A stretch of 64,000 bases of DNA from Nocardia transvalensis NBRC 15921 (GTDB lineage Bacteria > Actinomycetota > Actinomycetes > Mycobacteriales > Mycobacteriaceae), in assembly GCF_000308875.1 (NCBI RefSeq), contig NZ_BAGL01000035.1, positions 1-64,000 of the forward strand. The letters are read 5' to 3'. The notes under the pieces were generated by a model, which was not told the DNA's origin, did no database searches, and saw only the letters and a program-made list of their open reading frames with translations. Positions 1-10,680 of the stretch are shown piece after piece (the first letter of the stretch is position 1; each line of letters begins with the position of its first letter). Made by a program: the position numbers and the translations under genes.

Positions 1-180
1 CACGATCTTGGTCAGCACACCGGAGGTGGGCGACGGGATCTCGGTGTCGACCTTGTCGGTGGATACTTCGAGCAGCGGCTCGTCGACCTCGACCGTGTCT
101 CCTTCCTGCTTCAGCCACCTGGTCACGGTGCCCTCGGTAACGCTCTCACCAAGCGCTGGCATCTGGACGGAGAAGGCCAT
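1..180 (-). CDS. sucB: Dihydrolipoamide acyltransferase E2 (N-terminal part)
   Basis: The reverse strand from ATG at 180 begins [18 protein letters not shown] and continues as a biotinyl/lipoyl domain. The lipoyl-lysine motif STDKVDTE is visible at about residues 42-49. The gene runs off the left edge after 60 codons, so the E3-binding and catalytic domains are not seen. In mycobacteria and Nocardia this E2 (DlaT/SucB) serves the pyruvate and 2-oxoglutarate dehydrogenase complexes and, in M. tuberculosis, peroxide detoxification through AhpD. Its position next to pepA and gcvT fits dlaT. Which 2-oxoacid complex it serves here cannot be read from the lipoyl domain. Confidence 0.92.
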   Translation of the reverse strand, partial: MAFSVQMPALGESVTEGTVTRWLKQEGDTVEVDEPLLEVSTDKVDTEIPSPTSGVLTKIV

Positions 181-509
181 GTCCGTTGACTCCTCTAACT
201 GCTCGACGGGTCTACAACAGTTCGTCTCTCGGCCGGCGCCCACCGCGGGTCGCGGCAGATGACCGAACGCCACCGATCATTCTGTGTGGCACCGGAGATC
301 CGTGTGGTTCATGTTCCGAGTCTCCATCCTTGCACTCGCCGTCGCGGCGCGTACCACAGGGCAGGCCGTGTCCGGCGTGCTACCCCGTCGGCGCGGGCCG
401 CGTTCGCCGCGAGCGGACGCGGGTTCCGCCGCGCCGGCCCGCCTGCTGGCAGTATCGAAGGACCGGGTCGGTCGAATGTCCGGTTTTGGAACGAGGAGGT
501 GGGGCGGAG
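181..509. other. Intergenic region between sucB and a small orphan gene
   Basis: This stretch of about 330 bp lies between the divergent sucB start and the gene at 510. It must hold the sucB promoter (reverse strand) and that of the small gene. Open frames here have poor codon character. I see no hairpin or clear operator. Confidence 0.5.
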
Positions 510-857
510 ATGGGTTTGCTGGATCGTTTCCGCCGGGGCGGGCCGGGCGGATCCGGCGCCGCGGAATTCCGGTATCTGGACGACTGGGTCCGGACGCACG
601 TCGGGGTCGAAGCCTACGTGGAACCGAAAACCACCGTGACAGATGTCACGGTGGTACTTGTTGCCACGGATGGTGAATGGACCCGCCGGGTAGTGGGGGA
701 ACAGGGCGCCCGGCGGCTGTCGAGCCGGCTGGGCATCCCCGTCTACGACGTCCGGCGCACGGGCTACCCGCAGCGCATGCGCGACTACGACGCCCGCCGC
801 CGCATCGAGCGGAAGCGGGCGCTGGAGCGCGAGCTGGGCGGCGACGTCAATCCGTGA
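510..857 (+). CDS. Small basic protein of unknown function
   Basis: 115 residues from ATG 510, chosen because GAGGAGGTGGGG lies just upstream and upstream extensions in the frame lack codon bias. The protein starts MGLLDRFRRGG, has a middle with beta-strand character (DVTVVLVATDGEWTRRVV) and ends in a charged helix rich in Arg. No catalytic motif is recognised. It looks like a cytosolic actinobacterial orphan, placed between sucB and a convergent peroxiredoxin gene whose 3' end overlaps it by 11 bp. Confidence 0.72.
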   Translation: MGLLDRFRRGGPGGSGAAEFRYLDDWVRTHVGVEAYVEPKTTVTDVTVVLVATDGEWTRRVVGEQGARRLSSRLGIPVYDVRRTGYPQRMRDYDARRRIERKRALERELGGDVNP

Positions 858-1476
858 GCGCCTTCAGGATGTCGTCGGCCTCCGCGCGGTTGCGGTAGTC
901 GCCGTCGACGTGCGCGTACCGGATGTGCCCGTCCGTGCCGATCAGGTAGGTGGCCGGAATGGGCAGTGTGGCGTCCGTGGCCGCCAGGTCGGCCCCCGCC
1001 GTCCGGTAGATGTCGCGGACCTCTTCGGGCACCGTGAAGACCAGGCCGTAGGACCGGGCCACGCGCACGTCCGGATCGGACAGCACGTCGAATTCCAGGC
1101 CGTGCCGCTCGGCCGTGGACAGCGAGTCGTCGGGAGCGTCCGGCGAGACCGCCACCAGCCGCGCGCCCTGCGCCCGGAACTCCGGCAGCGCCTGTTGCAG
1201 GGTGTGCAGCTGCACGTTGCAGTACGGGCACCAGCCGCCGCGGTAGAACGACAGCACGACCGGTCCCTCGCGCAGGGCGTCGGCGAGTGTGAAGGTTCCG
1301 CCCCTGTGGTCCGACAGGGTGAAGCCGGGTGCGGAGGCGTCCACGCCGAGTGCGGCGTCACCCAGCGATCCGAGACTTTCGGCATGAGCCTGCGCTCGCT
1401 GGACCACGTCGGCGGGGAGCACATCGGCGAACTGTTCGGTCATGCGAATCAGGTTGTGCGCGTAGCTTTCTCTCAT
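847..1476 (-). CDS. Peroxiredoxin-like protein (AhpC/TSA family)
   Basis: 209 residues with a thioredoxin-fold peroxiredoxin core. The segment FYRGGWCPYC places two cysteines at residues 83 and 86, a CPYC arrangement typical of the peroxiredoxin-like subfamily, with upstream APGFTLSDHRGG as the usual first strands. It probably reduces peroxides in the cytosol with thioredoxin-type partners. An N-terminal extension of about 45 residues is common in this subgroup. The GAGGT before ATG 1476 sits very close to the start, so a start at Met12 (1443) is possible. It is divergent from the AraC gene at 1598, which may control it. Confidence 0.85.
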   Translation of the reverse strand: MRESYAHNLIRMTEQFADVLPADVVQRAQAHAESLGSLGDAALGVDASAPGFTLSDHRGGTFTLADALREGPVVLSFYRGGWCPYCNVQLHTLQQALPEFRAQGARLVAVSPDAPDDSLSTAERHGLEFDVLSDPDVRVARSYGLVFTVPEEVRDIYRTAGADLAATDATLPIPATYLIGTDGHIRYAHVDGDYRNRAEADDILKALTD

Positions 1477-1597
1477 ACCTCAGAGCGTATTTCCGCACCG
1501 CCGCCGTACCCATGATCGCCAGTCGCGAGCGCATAGCAGAACGTCTCACCCGGTCGCTCCGGGACTCCGTCGCCGGTTTCGGTGTACTAGTGGGTGC

Positions 1598-2521
1598 ATG
1601 GATGTGCTGACCGATGTCCTGGCGGCGACGGGCGTCGGTGGCGTGGTGATGGCGCAGCTGACCGCGGCGGGGCGGTGGGGCGTGCGCCTGGATCCCGTGC
1701 CGATGGCGGCATTTCACGCCGTCGTGGCGGGCGAGTGCTGGCTGGTGCGGCCCGGCGCCGAGCCGCTGGCCCTGGCCACGGGTGATTTCGTGCTGCTGCC
1801 TACCGGCGGCGGCCACGGCCTGGCGAGCGAGCCGGACGCGCCGCTGACGCCCTATGCGAGCATCGCGCCACCGCCGGGTCGCCGGGCGATCACGCTCGAC
1901 GGTCCGGGGCCGAGTACGCGCACGGTGTGTGGCGCCTACATCTACAGCAACTACGACTCGCACCCGCTGTTCACGCTGCTCCCGCCGGTGGTGCATCTGA
2001 CCGCGCGGCAGTCCGCGCACCGCCCCGAACTCGCCGCCACGCTCACGCTGCTGGCCGCCGAGGTGGAGGCCGAGCGTCCCGGGACGCAGACGGTGGTGGA
2101 CCGCCTGGTCGACGTCCTGTTCATCCACGCGCTCCGGGCCTGGACCGAATCACGCACCGAGGCAGCGGCATCCTGGCTGATGGCCTTGCGCGATCCGGAG
2201 ATCGCCCGCGCCATGGCCCTGCTGCACGAGGACCCGTCGTATCCGTGGACGGTCGCCGAACTGGCCGACCGGGTGCGCGTCTCCCGCGCCACCCTGGCCC
2301 GCCGCTTCACCGCCCTGGTCGGCGACCCGCCCCTCACCTACCTGGCCCGCTGGCGCATGGAACTGGCCGCCCGCCGCCTGCGCGACACCGCCGATCCCGT
2401 CTCGGCCGTAGGCCACAGCGTCGGCTACGCCTCGGAATTCGCCTTCTCCCGAGCCTTCAAACGCACCCACGGCCAGCCCCCCGCCACCTACCGCACCACC
2501 CACCAGCAGGCCCCCGCCTGA
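1598..2521 (+). CDS. AraC-family regulator with N-terminal cupin domain
   Basis: 307 residues. The first half (about 10-190) is a cupin-type sensor (Cupin_6 style: PTGGGHGLASEPDAPL, then TRTVCGAYIY). The last 100 residues hold two helix-turn-helix units of the AraC/XylS type, with WTVAELADRVRVSRATLARRF and the second helix region VGYASEFAFSRAFKR. The start ATG 1598 follows GGTGTACTAGTGGGTGC closely, so a leaderless transcript is possible. The 121-bp gap to the divergent peroxiredoxin gene suggests local control. The ligand is unknown. Confidence 0.88.
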   Translation: MDVLTDVLAATGVGGVVMAQLTAAGRWGVRLDPVPMAAFHAVVAGECWLVRPGAEPLALATGDFVLLPTGGGHGLASEPDAPLTPYASIAPPPGRRAITLDGPGPSTRTVCGAYIYSNYDSHPLFTLLPPVVHLTARQSAHRPELAATLTLLAAEVEAERPGTQTVVDRLVDVLFIHALRAWTESRTEAAASWLMALRDPEIARAMALLHEDPSYPWTVAELADRVRVSRATLARRFTALVGDPPLTYLARWRMELAARRLRDTADPVSAVGHSVGYASEFAFSRAFKRTHGQPPATYRTTHQQAPA

Positions 2522-2549
2522 GAGCAGGCCGTTCACGCACCCGCTACAC

Positions 2550-2591
2550 ACTCGCGCACCCCCTCCAGTGTGTTGGAGAGGGTGCGCGAGT
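2550..2591. terminator. Bidirectional hairpin terminator
   Basis: Arms 2550-2566 and 2575-2591 pair over 17 bp with one mismatch around an 8-nt loop. The hairpin sits between the convergent AraC gene and pepA, so it can end both transcripts. There is no T-run, as is usual in these genomes. Confidence 0.8.
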
Positions 2592-2608
2592 ACGGAAGGC
2601 GTGCGGGG

Positions 2609-4117
2609 TTATTCGGCGGCGATGTCGTCCAGGACGGCGAGGAGGGTGCGGACGGGGACGCCGGTGCCGCCCTTGCCGATGTAGCCGAAGGGGCCGCCGG
2701 TGTTGTAGGCAGGGCCGGCGACGTCCAGGTGGGCCCACTGCACGCCCTCGGGGACGAACTCCTTCAGGTACAGGCCCGCGGCGAGCATGCCGCCGTTGCG
2801 GTGCGGGGTGACGTTGGCGAGGTCGGCGACCTTGGAGTTGAGGTCGGCGCGCAGTTCGGCGGGAAGCGGCATGGCCCAGCCGTTCTCGCCGACCTCCTGC
2901 GAGAGCCGGGCGACGCGATCGCGGAACTCCTCGGTGCCCATGATGCCCGGCGTGCGGGTGCCCAGCGCGACGAGTTGCGCACCGGTCAGGGTGGCGACGT
3001 CGATGAGGTAGTCGGGCTCGTCCTCGCCGGCCCGCACCATCGCGTCCGCCAGCACGAGCCGGCCCTCGGCGTCGGTGTTGATCACCTCGACGGTGGTGCC
3101 GCCGTACTGGGTGAGCACGTCACCGGGCCGCTGCGCGGTATCGGAGGGCATGTTTTCGGCCATCGGGACGGTCGCGGTGACCGACACCGGCAGGCTGAGG
3201 CGGGCCGCGAGCAGCACGGTGGCGATGACCGCGGCGGCGCCGGCCATATCCGAGGTCATGTTCTCCATATTGGCGGCGGGCTTGATCGAGATGCCGCCGG
3301 TGTCGAAGGTGATGCCCTTGCCGATGAGCGCGACCTTCTTGTCACCGCCGCGATGGCTGATCCGGATCAGCCGCGGGGGCCGCGAGGAGCCCTTGCCGAC
3401 GCCCAGAATGCCGCCGAACCCCTTGTCCGCCAGCGCCTTCTCGTCCAGCACCTCGACCTCCAGCCCGGCGGCCTCGGCCAGTTGCTGTGCGCGCGAGGCG
3501 AATTCGGCGGGATAGAGGTGGCTGGGCGGAGTGTTGACGAAGTCGCGGGCGGTGGCGACGGCCTCGGCGGTCGCCTGCGCGCGGAACAGCGCCTCCTCGC
3601 CGAATTCCGGCTCGGGGACCAGGAACTCGACGCGCCGCAGCGGCCCCTCCTCGGGCTTCGGAGCGGACTTGTCGGACTTGAACGGGGTGAAGGTGTAGGC
3701 GCCGAGATAGAAGCCCTCGGCCGCCGCGCCGAGATCCAGTCCGGACAGCGTCGTGACGGCGGTGCCGACCCCGGCGAGCGCGCGCCCGGCGGCACCGGCC
3801 GACTTGCGGATCTGCTCGGCGTCGACCTTCTCGGCCGCGCCCAGGCCCACCGCCAGCACGCTGGTGACGCCCAGCTCCACCGGCGCCGGGATGCGGGTCA
3901 GCTCCTCGGCCTTGCCCTTGGCTCCGACCGCCCGCAACTGCTCGAGCAGCGCCGCGCGCGTGACCGCGCCCAGCACGTCGTCGAACGCGTCGTCCGGGGC
4001 GATCACCGGGCCGTCGTCGGATGTCGTGAGTCCGATGACGAGGACATCGGTATCGGACCCGATGGTTGCGGTGCGTGCCAGTTCCGGTCCGAGCGAACGA
4101 TCTGCAACAGCTGTCAT
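2609..4117 (-). CDS. pepA: Leucyl aminopeptidase (M17)
   Basis: 502 residues, the full length of the family. The C-terminal catalytic domain shows the metal site [12 protein letters not shown] (Lys267) and the family signature NTDAEGRL (347-354), and ends with the hydrophobic [13 protein letters not shown] segment. The two-metal enzyme removes N-terminal residues from peptides in the cytosol and is usually hexameric. It starts 10 nt downstream of the TetR-type gene at 4128-4958 on the same strand, so the two may be cotranscribed. The equivalent M. tuberculosis gene is pepB (Rv2213), next to dlaT and gcvT. Confidence 0.95.
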   Translation of the reverse strand: MTAVADRSLGPELARTATIGSDTDVLVIGLTTSDDGPVIAPDDAFDDVLGAVTRAALLEQLRAVGAKGKAEELTRIPAPVELGVTSVLAVGLGAAEKVDAEQIRKSAGAAGRALAGVGTAVTTLSGLDLGAAAEGFYLGAYTFTPFKSDKSAPKPEEGPLRRVEFLVPEPEFGEEALFRAQATAEAVATARDFVNTPPSHLYPAEFASRAQQLAEAAGLEVEVLDEKALADKGFGGILGVGKGSSRPPRLIRISHRGGDKKVALIGKGITFDTGGISIKPAANMENMTSDMAGAAAVIATVLLAARLSLPVSVTATVPMAENMPSDTAQRPGDVLTQYGGTTVEVINTDAEGRLVLADAMVRAGEDEPDYLIDVATLTGAQLVALGTRTPGIMGTEEFRDRVARLSQEVGENGWAMPLPAELRADLNSKVADLANVTPHRNGGMLAAGLYLKEFVPEGVQWAHLDVAGPAYNTGGPFGYIGKGGTGVPVRTLLAVLDDIAAE

Positions 4118-4127
4118 GCCGACCAGG

Positions 4128-4958
4128 CTACTGTCCGCGGGCGGGCCGGTCTGTCGGCGGGAAGTGCCGGGCGGCGATGCCGTCGAGGAGCAGGCCCAGG
4201 GCGTTCTCCAGGAGGTCGTCGAAATCCGGTTCCAGGCCGGTGGTTTCGGGGCCGAAGTAGCGGGCGAGGGTGGGATGGGAGCCGGAGGTGGCCAGGTCCA
4301 GCGCGGTCGCCCGGAAGGATTCGATGCCGTCGGGGCCGGCGCCGACGGGGGAGCGCTCCGAACCCGGCAGCAGCGCCAGGCCCTGGACCAGGCCCGACAC
4401 CGACAGGTAGACCGCCATCAGCTCGTCCCGGGTGGCGCCGGGACGGTCCAGGGCGGCGAAGGAGCGTTCCAGGCTGTCGAGCAGGGCCGGGCCGACCGGC
4501 GGACGGGTCTGCGCGAGGACCGGCAGCATCCAGGGATGACGGCGGTAGAGCCGCCACTCCGCCCGCGCCTCGTAGCCGAGCCTGGCCCGCCAGTCGCCGA
4601 TATCCGAAGGCGGCGAAGGGGTTTCGCCGAGAACGAGTTCGGCCATCTCACCCAGCAGCGCCGCGCGGTCGGGGAAGTACCGGTACAGCGCGGCGGTCGC
4701 CACGGACAGCTCGGTCGCGAGCCGCCGCATCGACAGCGCCTGCAACCCCTCGCGGTCGGCCAGTTCCACGGCGGCCCGCACGATCCCCACGGCGGTCAGC
4801 CGCGCCGGGCGGGCGTGCCGGGGCGGCAGCCGGGCGGTGTCGCGGCGGGCGCGATGGGCGCGGGCCTGGCACGCGCGCGAGCAGTACCGGCGGCGTCGCC
4901 CGCGGCGGGGCTGGGCGATCGGCGCGCCGCACACCACGCACGACGTGCCGGATTTCAT
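4128..4958 (-). CDS. TetR-like regulator with N-terminal Cys4 zinc ribbon
   Basis: The start is ATG 4958, giving 276 residues; an upstream frame to 5021 lacks support. Residues 7-30 carry CVVC...YCSRAC, a CxxC-N15-CxxxC zinc-binding pattern followed by many Arg. A TetR HTH then begins near residue 51 ([20 protein letters not shown]) with recognition helix [11 protein letters not shown]. The rest is a TetR ligand-binding domain with [15 protein letters not shown] zinc ribbon in front of TetR is unusual and may add DNA or protein contact, or metal sensing. The gene precedes pepA by 10 nt and is divergent from the GNAT gene at 5049. Confidence 0.85.
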   Translation of the reverse strand: MKSGTSCVVCGAPIAQPRRGRRRRYCSRACQARAHRARRDTARLPPRHARPARLTAVGIVRAAVELADREGLQALSMRRLATELSVATAALYRYFPDRAALLGEMAELVLGETPSPPSDIGDWRARLGYEARAEWRLYRRHPWMLPVLAQTRPPVGPALLDSLERSFAALDRPGATRDELMAVYLSVSGLVQGLALLPGSERSPVGAGPDGIESFRATALDLATSGSHPTLARYFGPETTGLEPDFDDLLENALGLLLDGIAARHFPPTDRPARGQ

Positions 4959-5048
4959 CACAACACCCAGTGTGACGAAATACTCGTAAAGCGGCGAGTA
5001 CGCCCATAGCTTGGCTTGCACACACGGTGTTCACGGAGGAGGTCGCGA

Positions 5049-5663
5049 ATGGGTACGCAGGTGCGGGTGTGGCGCGCGGAGGCGGCGGACGCCGAGGCCG
5101 TGGCGCGGGTGTTCGCCGAGGCGAGCGCCGACGAGGCGGTATCGGCGTGGGTCATGGACGGGCATCCCGAGGTCGCCGAGCGGTTCGCCGCCGACTACGC
5201 CCCCGAGCTGATCGGCCGGAGCCTGCGCGACGACGAGGTCTGGCTCGCCGGCGCCGGCGACGACATCTGGGCGGTCTCCCTGTGGCAGACCGTGACGAGC
5301 CTGGATCGTGTCCGCCGGGAGGCGGCGGAGGCCCGCGACCTGCTCGACGAGTTCCCGATCCCGCCCTTCCGGCGCATGACGGCGGTTACCGCGGCGATCG
5401 CCGAGCGCCACCCCGGGGAATTCCCGCACCGCTACCTCCAGGCCATCGTCACCCTCCCGCGCCACCGCGGCGCGGGCGCGGGCGCGGCCCTGGTCACCGA
5501 ACGCACGAAAGCCGCTGCCGCCGAGGGCTTCCCGGCCTACCTAGAGGCCAGCACCGAACGCTCCTCCCGCCTCTACGCCCGCTGCGGCTTCCACCGCCTC
5601 GGCGACCCGATCCCCCTTCCCGACAACGGCCCTACCTTGCTGCCCATGTGGTTCCGTGGGTGA
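5049..5663 (+). CDS. GNAT-family N-acetyltransferase
   Basis: 204 residues from ATG 5049, chosen for the strong GGAGGAGGT six bases upstream. The C-terminal half holds the acetyl-CoA motif A (AIVTLPRHRGAGAGAALV, about 138-155) and motif B (YLEASTERSSRLYARCGF), as in other GNAT enzymes. The substrate is unknown. It shares a short divergent promoter region with the zinc-ribbon TetR gene, which could regulate it. Confidence 0.88.
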   Translation: MGTQVRVWRAEAADAEAVARVFAEASADEAVSAWVMDGHPEVAERFAADYAPELIGRSLRDDEVWLAGAGDDIWAVSLWQTVTSLDRVRREAAEARDLLDEFPIPPFRRMTAVTAAIAERHPGEFPHRYLQAIVTLPRHRGAGAGAALVTERTKAAAAEGFPAYLEASTERSSRLYARCGFHRLGDPIPLPDNGPTLLPMWFRG

Positions 5664-5752
5664 CTAGTCCGGGGCGATGGTGCCGTCGTGCTCCAGGGTG
5701 GTGGCGCGGCGGGTGATGAGTCCGGGTAACGGTGCCGTCGTGCTCCAGGGTG
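5658..5752. repeat. Two-copy tandem repeat, period 53 bp
   Basis: Segments beginning at 5658 and 5711 share GGGTGA..AGTCCGGG, then a 22-bp identical block (5679-5700 and 5731-5752) ending CTCCAGGGTG. The first copy overlaps the stop codon of the GNAT gene. It lies just upstream of gcvT. Confidence 0.7.
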
Positions 5753-5838
5753 AGACCCGCGGGCGGCAATCCGGGACGTGCCACAGGTCTCGCGGGTGAC
5801 CCGTGGCCGGGGTCCTTCCGACCGATAAGCTCCCACGG

Positions 5839-6939
5839 GTGACCGACTCGAAGCTGCTGCAGGGACCGATCCACGACGTGCATGCCGAGCTGGGTGCGAG
5901 CTTCGCGCCGTTCGGCGGGTGGGAGATGCCTGTGTCGTATGCGGGGACGGTGGCCGAGCACACGGCGGTGCGCACGGCCGTCGGCCTGTTCGACGTCAGC
6001 CACCTCGGCAAGGCGACGGTGCGCGGGCCGGGCGCGGCGGAGTTCGTGAACTCGGCGCTGACCAACGATCTGGGCCGCATCCGGCCGGGCAAGGCGCAGT
6101 ACACGCTGTGCTGCACCGAGGACGGCGGCGTGACCGACGACCTGATCGCCTACTACGTGAGCGACGAGGAGCTGTTCCTCGTGCCCAACGCCGCCAACAC
6201 CGCGGCCGTCGTCGCCGCGCTGCGAGCGTCCGCCCCGGACGGCATCGACGTCACCGACGAGCACCGCGAGTACGCCGTCTTCGCCGTCCAGGGCCCCAAG
6301 TCGGCGGAGGTGCTCACGGCGCTGGGCTTGCCGACCGATATGGAGTACATGGCCTACACGGACGCCGACTGGGAGGGCCATCAGGTCCGGGTCTGCCGCA
6401 CCGGCTACACCGGCGAGCACGGCTACGAACTGCTGCCGCGCTGGGCCGACGCCGCACCGCTGTTCCGCGCGCTGTTGGACCGGGTCCGCGCCAGCGGGGG
6501 CGACGTGGCCGGTCTGGGCGCCCGCGACACGCTGCGCACCGAGATGGGCTACCCGCTGCACGGCCACGAGCTGTCCCCGGAGATCTCGCCGGTGCAGGCG
6601 CGCTGCGGCTGGGCCGTCGGCTGGAAGAAGCCGGAGTTCTGGGGCAAGGCCGCGCTGGAACAGGAGAAGGCAGCCGGTGCGCGCCGAATCCTGTTGGGTC
6701 TCAAGGCACTCGATCGCGGTGTGCTGCGTCAGGGGCAGACCGTCCTGCGCGGTGAGGACACCGTGGGCGAAACCACCTCGGGCACCTTCTCGCCCACCCT
6801 CAAGATCGGCATCGCCCTCGCCCTGCTCGACACCGCCGCGGGTCTCGAACCGGGCGACGAGGTCGAGGTCGACGTCCGCGGCCGCCGCCTGCGCGCCGAG
6901 GTCGTCCGCCCCCCTTTCGTCACCCCGCACACGTCCTGA
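5839..6939 (+). CDS. gcvT: Aminomethyltransferase, glycine cleavage T protein
   Basis: 366 residues. It transfers the aminomethyl group from the H-protein lipoyl arm to tetrahydrofolate, releasing ammonia. Family blocks run without a break: [13 protein letters not shown] near the N-terminus, [46 protein letters not shown] and the C-terminal barrel ending RPPFVTP. GTG 5839 fits the mycobacterial protein start; an in-frame GTG at 5803 would add 12 residues without homology. It is followed by ilvE on the same strand after 138 bp. The P and H proteins are not in the window. Confidence 0.95.
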   Translation: MTDSKLLQGPIHDVHAELGASFAPFGGWEMPVSYAGTVAEHTAVRTAVGLFDVSHLGKATVRGPGAAEFVNSALTNDLGRIRPGKAQYTLCCTEDGGVTDDLIAYYVSDEELFLVPNAANTAAVVAALRASAPDGIDVTDEHREYAVFAVQGPKSAEVLTALGLPTDMEYMAYTDADWEGHQVRVCRTGYTGEHGYELLPRWADAAPLFRALLDRVRASGGDVAGLGARDTLRTEMGYPLHGHELSPEISPVQARCGWAVGWKKPEFWGKAALEQEKAAGARRILLGLKALDRGVLRQGQTVLRGEDTVGETTSGTFSPTLKIGIALALLDTAAGLEPGDEVEVDVRGRRLRAEVVRPPFVTPHTS

Positions 6940-7077
6940 CGACGCGGGCGACCTGCCCACCATCCACCGCGCTCGTTCCGCCGCGACTGAGCACTCTGCA
7001 CAGCACACGGAGCCGGTGGTATCCGAGTTGCCGGACCACGCATCGCAAGCGCGGCGGCGAGTTCTAGGATCGGATTC

Positions 7078-8178
7078 ATGACCGTTGCCGCGCAGTTCAC
7101 CCGTGTTCCACATCCGTCGCCCACGCCGGCGGCGCGGCGGCAGGAGATGCTGGTGGATCCGGGTTTCGGGCGATTCTTCACCGACCATATGGTGTCGATC
7201 GACCATATCGACGGCGAGTGGGTCAATCCGCGGGTCGAGCCCTACGGCCCGCTGACGATGGACCCCTCGACCATGGTGTTCCACTACGGTCAGGCCATCT
7301 TCGAGGGCCTGAAGGCGTACCGGCACGGCGACGGCAGCATCGCCACCTTCCGCATCGACGCCAACGCCGCGCGGTTCCAGCGCTCGGCGCGCCGGATGGC
7401 CATGGCCGAACTGCCGGAGGAGCTGTTCATCGAGTCGATCCGGCAGCTGCTGGAGGTCGACGGCGACTGGGTGCCCGCGGCCGGCGGCGAGGATTCCCTG
7501 TACCTGCGCCCGTTCATGTTCGCCACCGAGGCCGGTCTCGGCGTCAAACCGGCGGAGGCCTACAAGTACCTGCTGCTGGGCTCGCCCGCGGGCGCGTACT
7601 TCCCGCGCGGCCTGAAGCCGGTGCGGGTCTGGCTGTCCACCGAATTCGTCCGCGCCGCGCCGGGCGGCACCGGCGAGGCGAAGGTCGCCGGCAACTACGC
7701 CGCCTCGCTGCTGGCCCAGAAGCAGGCCGCCGACGAGGGCTGCGACCAGGTCGTGTGGCTCGACGCCTGCGAGCACCGCTACGTCGAGGAGATGGGCACC
7801 AACAACCTGTTCTTCGTCTACGGCAACGGGTCGCAGGCGCGGCTGGTGACCCCGGAACTGTCCGGTTCGCTACTGCCCGGGATCACCCGCGACTCGCTGC
7901 TGACCCTGGCCGCCGACTCCGGATACCAGGTCGAGGAGCGCAAGATCTCGGTCGACGAATGGCGCAAGGGCGTCGAATCCGGCGAGATCACCGAGGTTTT
8001 CGGCTGCGGCACGGCGGCGGTCGTCATTCCCGTCGCCTCGGTGCGGTCGGCCGAGGGCGAATTCACCATCGGCGACGGCGAACCCGGTGAGGTCACCATG
8101 GCGCTGCGGGACACGCTGACCGGAATTCAGCGCGGCACCTTCGCCGACATTCACGGCTGGATGCGCAAACTCGCGTGA
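7078..8178 (+). CDS. ilvE: Branched-chain amino acid aminotransferase
   Basis: 366 residues, a fold-type IV PLP enzyme. The PLP lysine is Lys202 in [11 protein letters not shown]; other blocks are [16 protein letters not shown], the LYLRPFMF strand, [11 protein letters not shown] and the phosphate-binding FGCGTAAVV. It carries out the last step of leucine, isoleucine and valine synthesis and the first of their breakdown. ATG 7078 fits the family length. It is convergent with the MBL hydrolase gene. Confidence 0.96.
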   Translation: MTVAAQFTRVPHPSPTPAARRQEMLVDPGFGRFFTDHMVSIDHIDGEWVNPRVEPYGPLTMDPSTMVFHYGQAIFEGLKAYRHGDGSIATFRIDANAARFQRSARRMAMAELPEELFIESIRQLLEVDGDWVPAAGGEDSLYLRPFMFATEAGLGVKPAEAYKYLLLGSPAGAYFPRGLKPVRVWLSTEFVRAAPGGTGEAKVAGNYAASLLAQKQAADEGCDQVVWLDACEHRYVEEMGTNNLFFVYGNGSQARLVTPELSGSLLPGITRDSLLTLAADSGYQVEERKISVDEWRKGVESGEITEVFGCGTAAVVIPVASVRSAEGEFTIGDGEPGEVTMALRDTLTGIQRGTFADIHGWMRKLA

Positions 8179-8185
8179 CCGCGAC

Positions 8186-8899
8186 TCACCCCGGCATCAG
8201 CATGTGCCACTGCTCCAAAGTCTGCGGGCGCATCACATAGTTGGTGTTCCGCACCTCCGACAGCGCGGCGCTGGGGGACTGCGAATACCAGTGCCCCGGA
8301 TAAACGACCGGATCTCCCGGTAACCCGGCTAGATACCGGAGACTACGGAACATCGAGTCGGAATCGCCCCCCGGAAAATCGGTGCGACCGCAGCCGTCGA
8401 CGAACAGCGTATCGCCGGCCACCAGCCGGTCCTCGAACAGGAAGCACTGGCTGCCCGGCGTATGTCCGGGAGTGTGCAGCAATTCGATCTCGAGTTCGCC
8501 GACCGACAGCTTGTCGCCGTGTTCGTGGCCGGTGAGTTCGCTCTGCGCGATTCCGGTCACATTCGCCAGCCACGGCAGTTCCTCGGCGTTGACGTGCACC
8601 GGGACCTGCACCCGCTCCAGCAGTTCGCGCACGCCGCGCAGCGTGAACCCCATCATGGTGCCGCCCACGTGGTCGGGGTGGTGATGGGTGGCGAGGATGC
8701 CGGACAGCGTCATCCCGTCGTTCTCGGCGATATCCGCCAGATCGCCGGCCGCGTACGCGGGATCCACGACCACACACTCGCCGCTGTCTCTATCGCCGAT
8801 CAAATACGCGAAATTACGCATCTGTGTGGCGATCGGATCGCCTACGGCCCAATCCCGGCCGGCCAGCAGCTGACGGAAATACAAACGGTCGGATCCCAT
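8186..8899 (-). CDS. Metallo-beta-lactamase-fold hydrolase (glyoxalase II-like)
   Basis: 237 residues. The metal ligands are clear: THHHPDH (about 70-76), HTPGHTPGSQCF, VAGDTLFVDGCGRTD and the late YPGHWY. This set matches the glyoxalase II-like and persulfide dioxygenase-like branch, a dimetal esterase or thioesterase in the cytosol. The substrate cannot be read from sequence. Its stop lies 7 bp from the ilvE stop (convergent). Confidence 0.88.
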   Translation of the reverse strand: MGSDRLYFRQLLAGRDWAVGDPIATQMRNFAYLIGDRDSGECVVVDPAYAAGDLADIAENDGMTLSGILATHHHPDHVGGTMMGFTLRGVRELLERVQVPVHVNAEELPWLANVTGIAQSELTGHEHGDKLSVGELEIELLHTPGHTPGSQCFLFEDRLVAGDTLFVDGCGRTDFPGGDSDSMFRSLRYLAGLPGDPVVYPGHWYSQSPSAALSEVRNTNYVMRPQTLEQWHMLMPG

Positions 8900-9035
8900 A
8901 CGTCTACCCTATGGCTCGGTGGCGACCGGCGCGCATTCGACCGACTGTGAGTCGTCACCGTACTGCACCGCAGACGGAGCGAAACATACATGGCAAAATC
9001 GCCGGTTCGCCTATTGCAGATTGCGAAATGTGCGG

Positions 9036-9063
9036 CGTATGCGCCGCCGTTGCGGCGCATACG
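9036..9063. terminator. Hairpin terminator after adoK
   Basis: Perfect 12-bp stem, arms 9036-9047 and 9052-9063, with a CGTT loop. It lies 12 bp past the adoK stop on the reverse strand. Confidence 0.8.
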
Positions 9064-9075
9064 TTTTCGTCCCCG

Positions 9076-10149
<1,074 letters not shown>

Positions 10150-10286
10150 TTACCCGTGAACGCGCGAAACCAGTCGTCCGTAACGTACACCGTCGAACGG
10201 CGAACCCACCACCCCAGCGCGCCGAAGTGTCTCAGTCGGTGTACTCACGTGCGCCGCAACCGTTCTCGCCGGACCCGGGCAGCAGT

Positions 10287-10320
10287 CAGCGCGGGATCCC
10301 GGTCCCGGGATCCCGCGCTG
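10287..10320. terminator. Strong hairpin terminator after erpA
   Basis: Perfect 15-bp stem, arms 10287-10301 and 10306-10320, with a GTCC loop. It begins 9 bp beyond the erpA stop on the reverse strand. Confidence 0.85.
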
Positions 10321-10329
10321 ATCGCGGGG

Positions 10330-10680
10330 TCAGTTGAAGCTGTCGCCGCAGGCGCAGGAGCCCGTGGCGTTCGGGTTGTCGATGGTGAAACCCTGCTTCT
10401 CGATGGTGTCGACGAAGTCGATGGCGGCACCCTGCACGTACGGGGCGCTCATCCGGTCGACGGTCAGCTTGACGCCGCCGAACTCGACGACCAGATCGCC
10501 GTCGAGGCTGCGATCGTCGAAGAACAGCTGGTAGCGCAGTCCCGCGCAACCACCGGGCTGGACGGCGATCCGCAAAGCCAGATCGTCGCGGCCCTCCTGA
10601 TCGAGCAGCGCCTTGGCCTTACCGGCGGCCGCGTCGGTCAGTGTCACACCGTGGGTGGTGGTCTCGTTCTGCACAGTCAT
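10330..10680 (-). CDS. erpA: Iron-sulfur cluster insertion protein
   Basis: 116 residues. The A-type carrier signature is complete: Cys45 in GGCAGLRY and Cys109/Cys111 in the C-terminal CACGDSFN. It carries Fe-S clusters to apo-enzymes in the cytosol. ATG 10680 is preceded by AGGAGACTTC, a good ribosome site; longer frames to 10830 have no support. It is divergent from the DUF3043 gene. The matching M. tuberculosis gene is Rv2204c. Confidence 0.95.
   Translation of the reverse strand: MTVQNETTTHGVTLTDAAAGKAKALLDQEGRDDLALRIAVQPGGCAGLRYQLFFDDRSLDGDLVVEFGGVKLTVDRMSAPYVQGAAIDFVDTIEKQGFTIDNPNATGSCACGDSFN

Noticed and set aside
2570..4975. 801-codon open frame on the forward strand opposite pepA and the TetR gene
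   Set aside because: It is the antisense of two well-supported genes; open antisense frames are normal at this GC content.
5753..5838. Possible glycine riboswitch before gcvT
   Set aside because: No paired aptamer pattern or glycine-riboswitch core could be traced; only the 53-bp repeat is evident.
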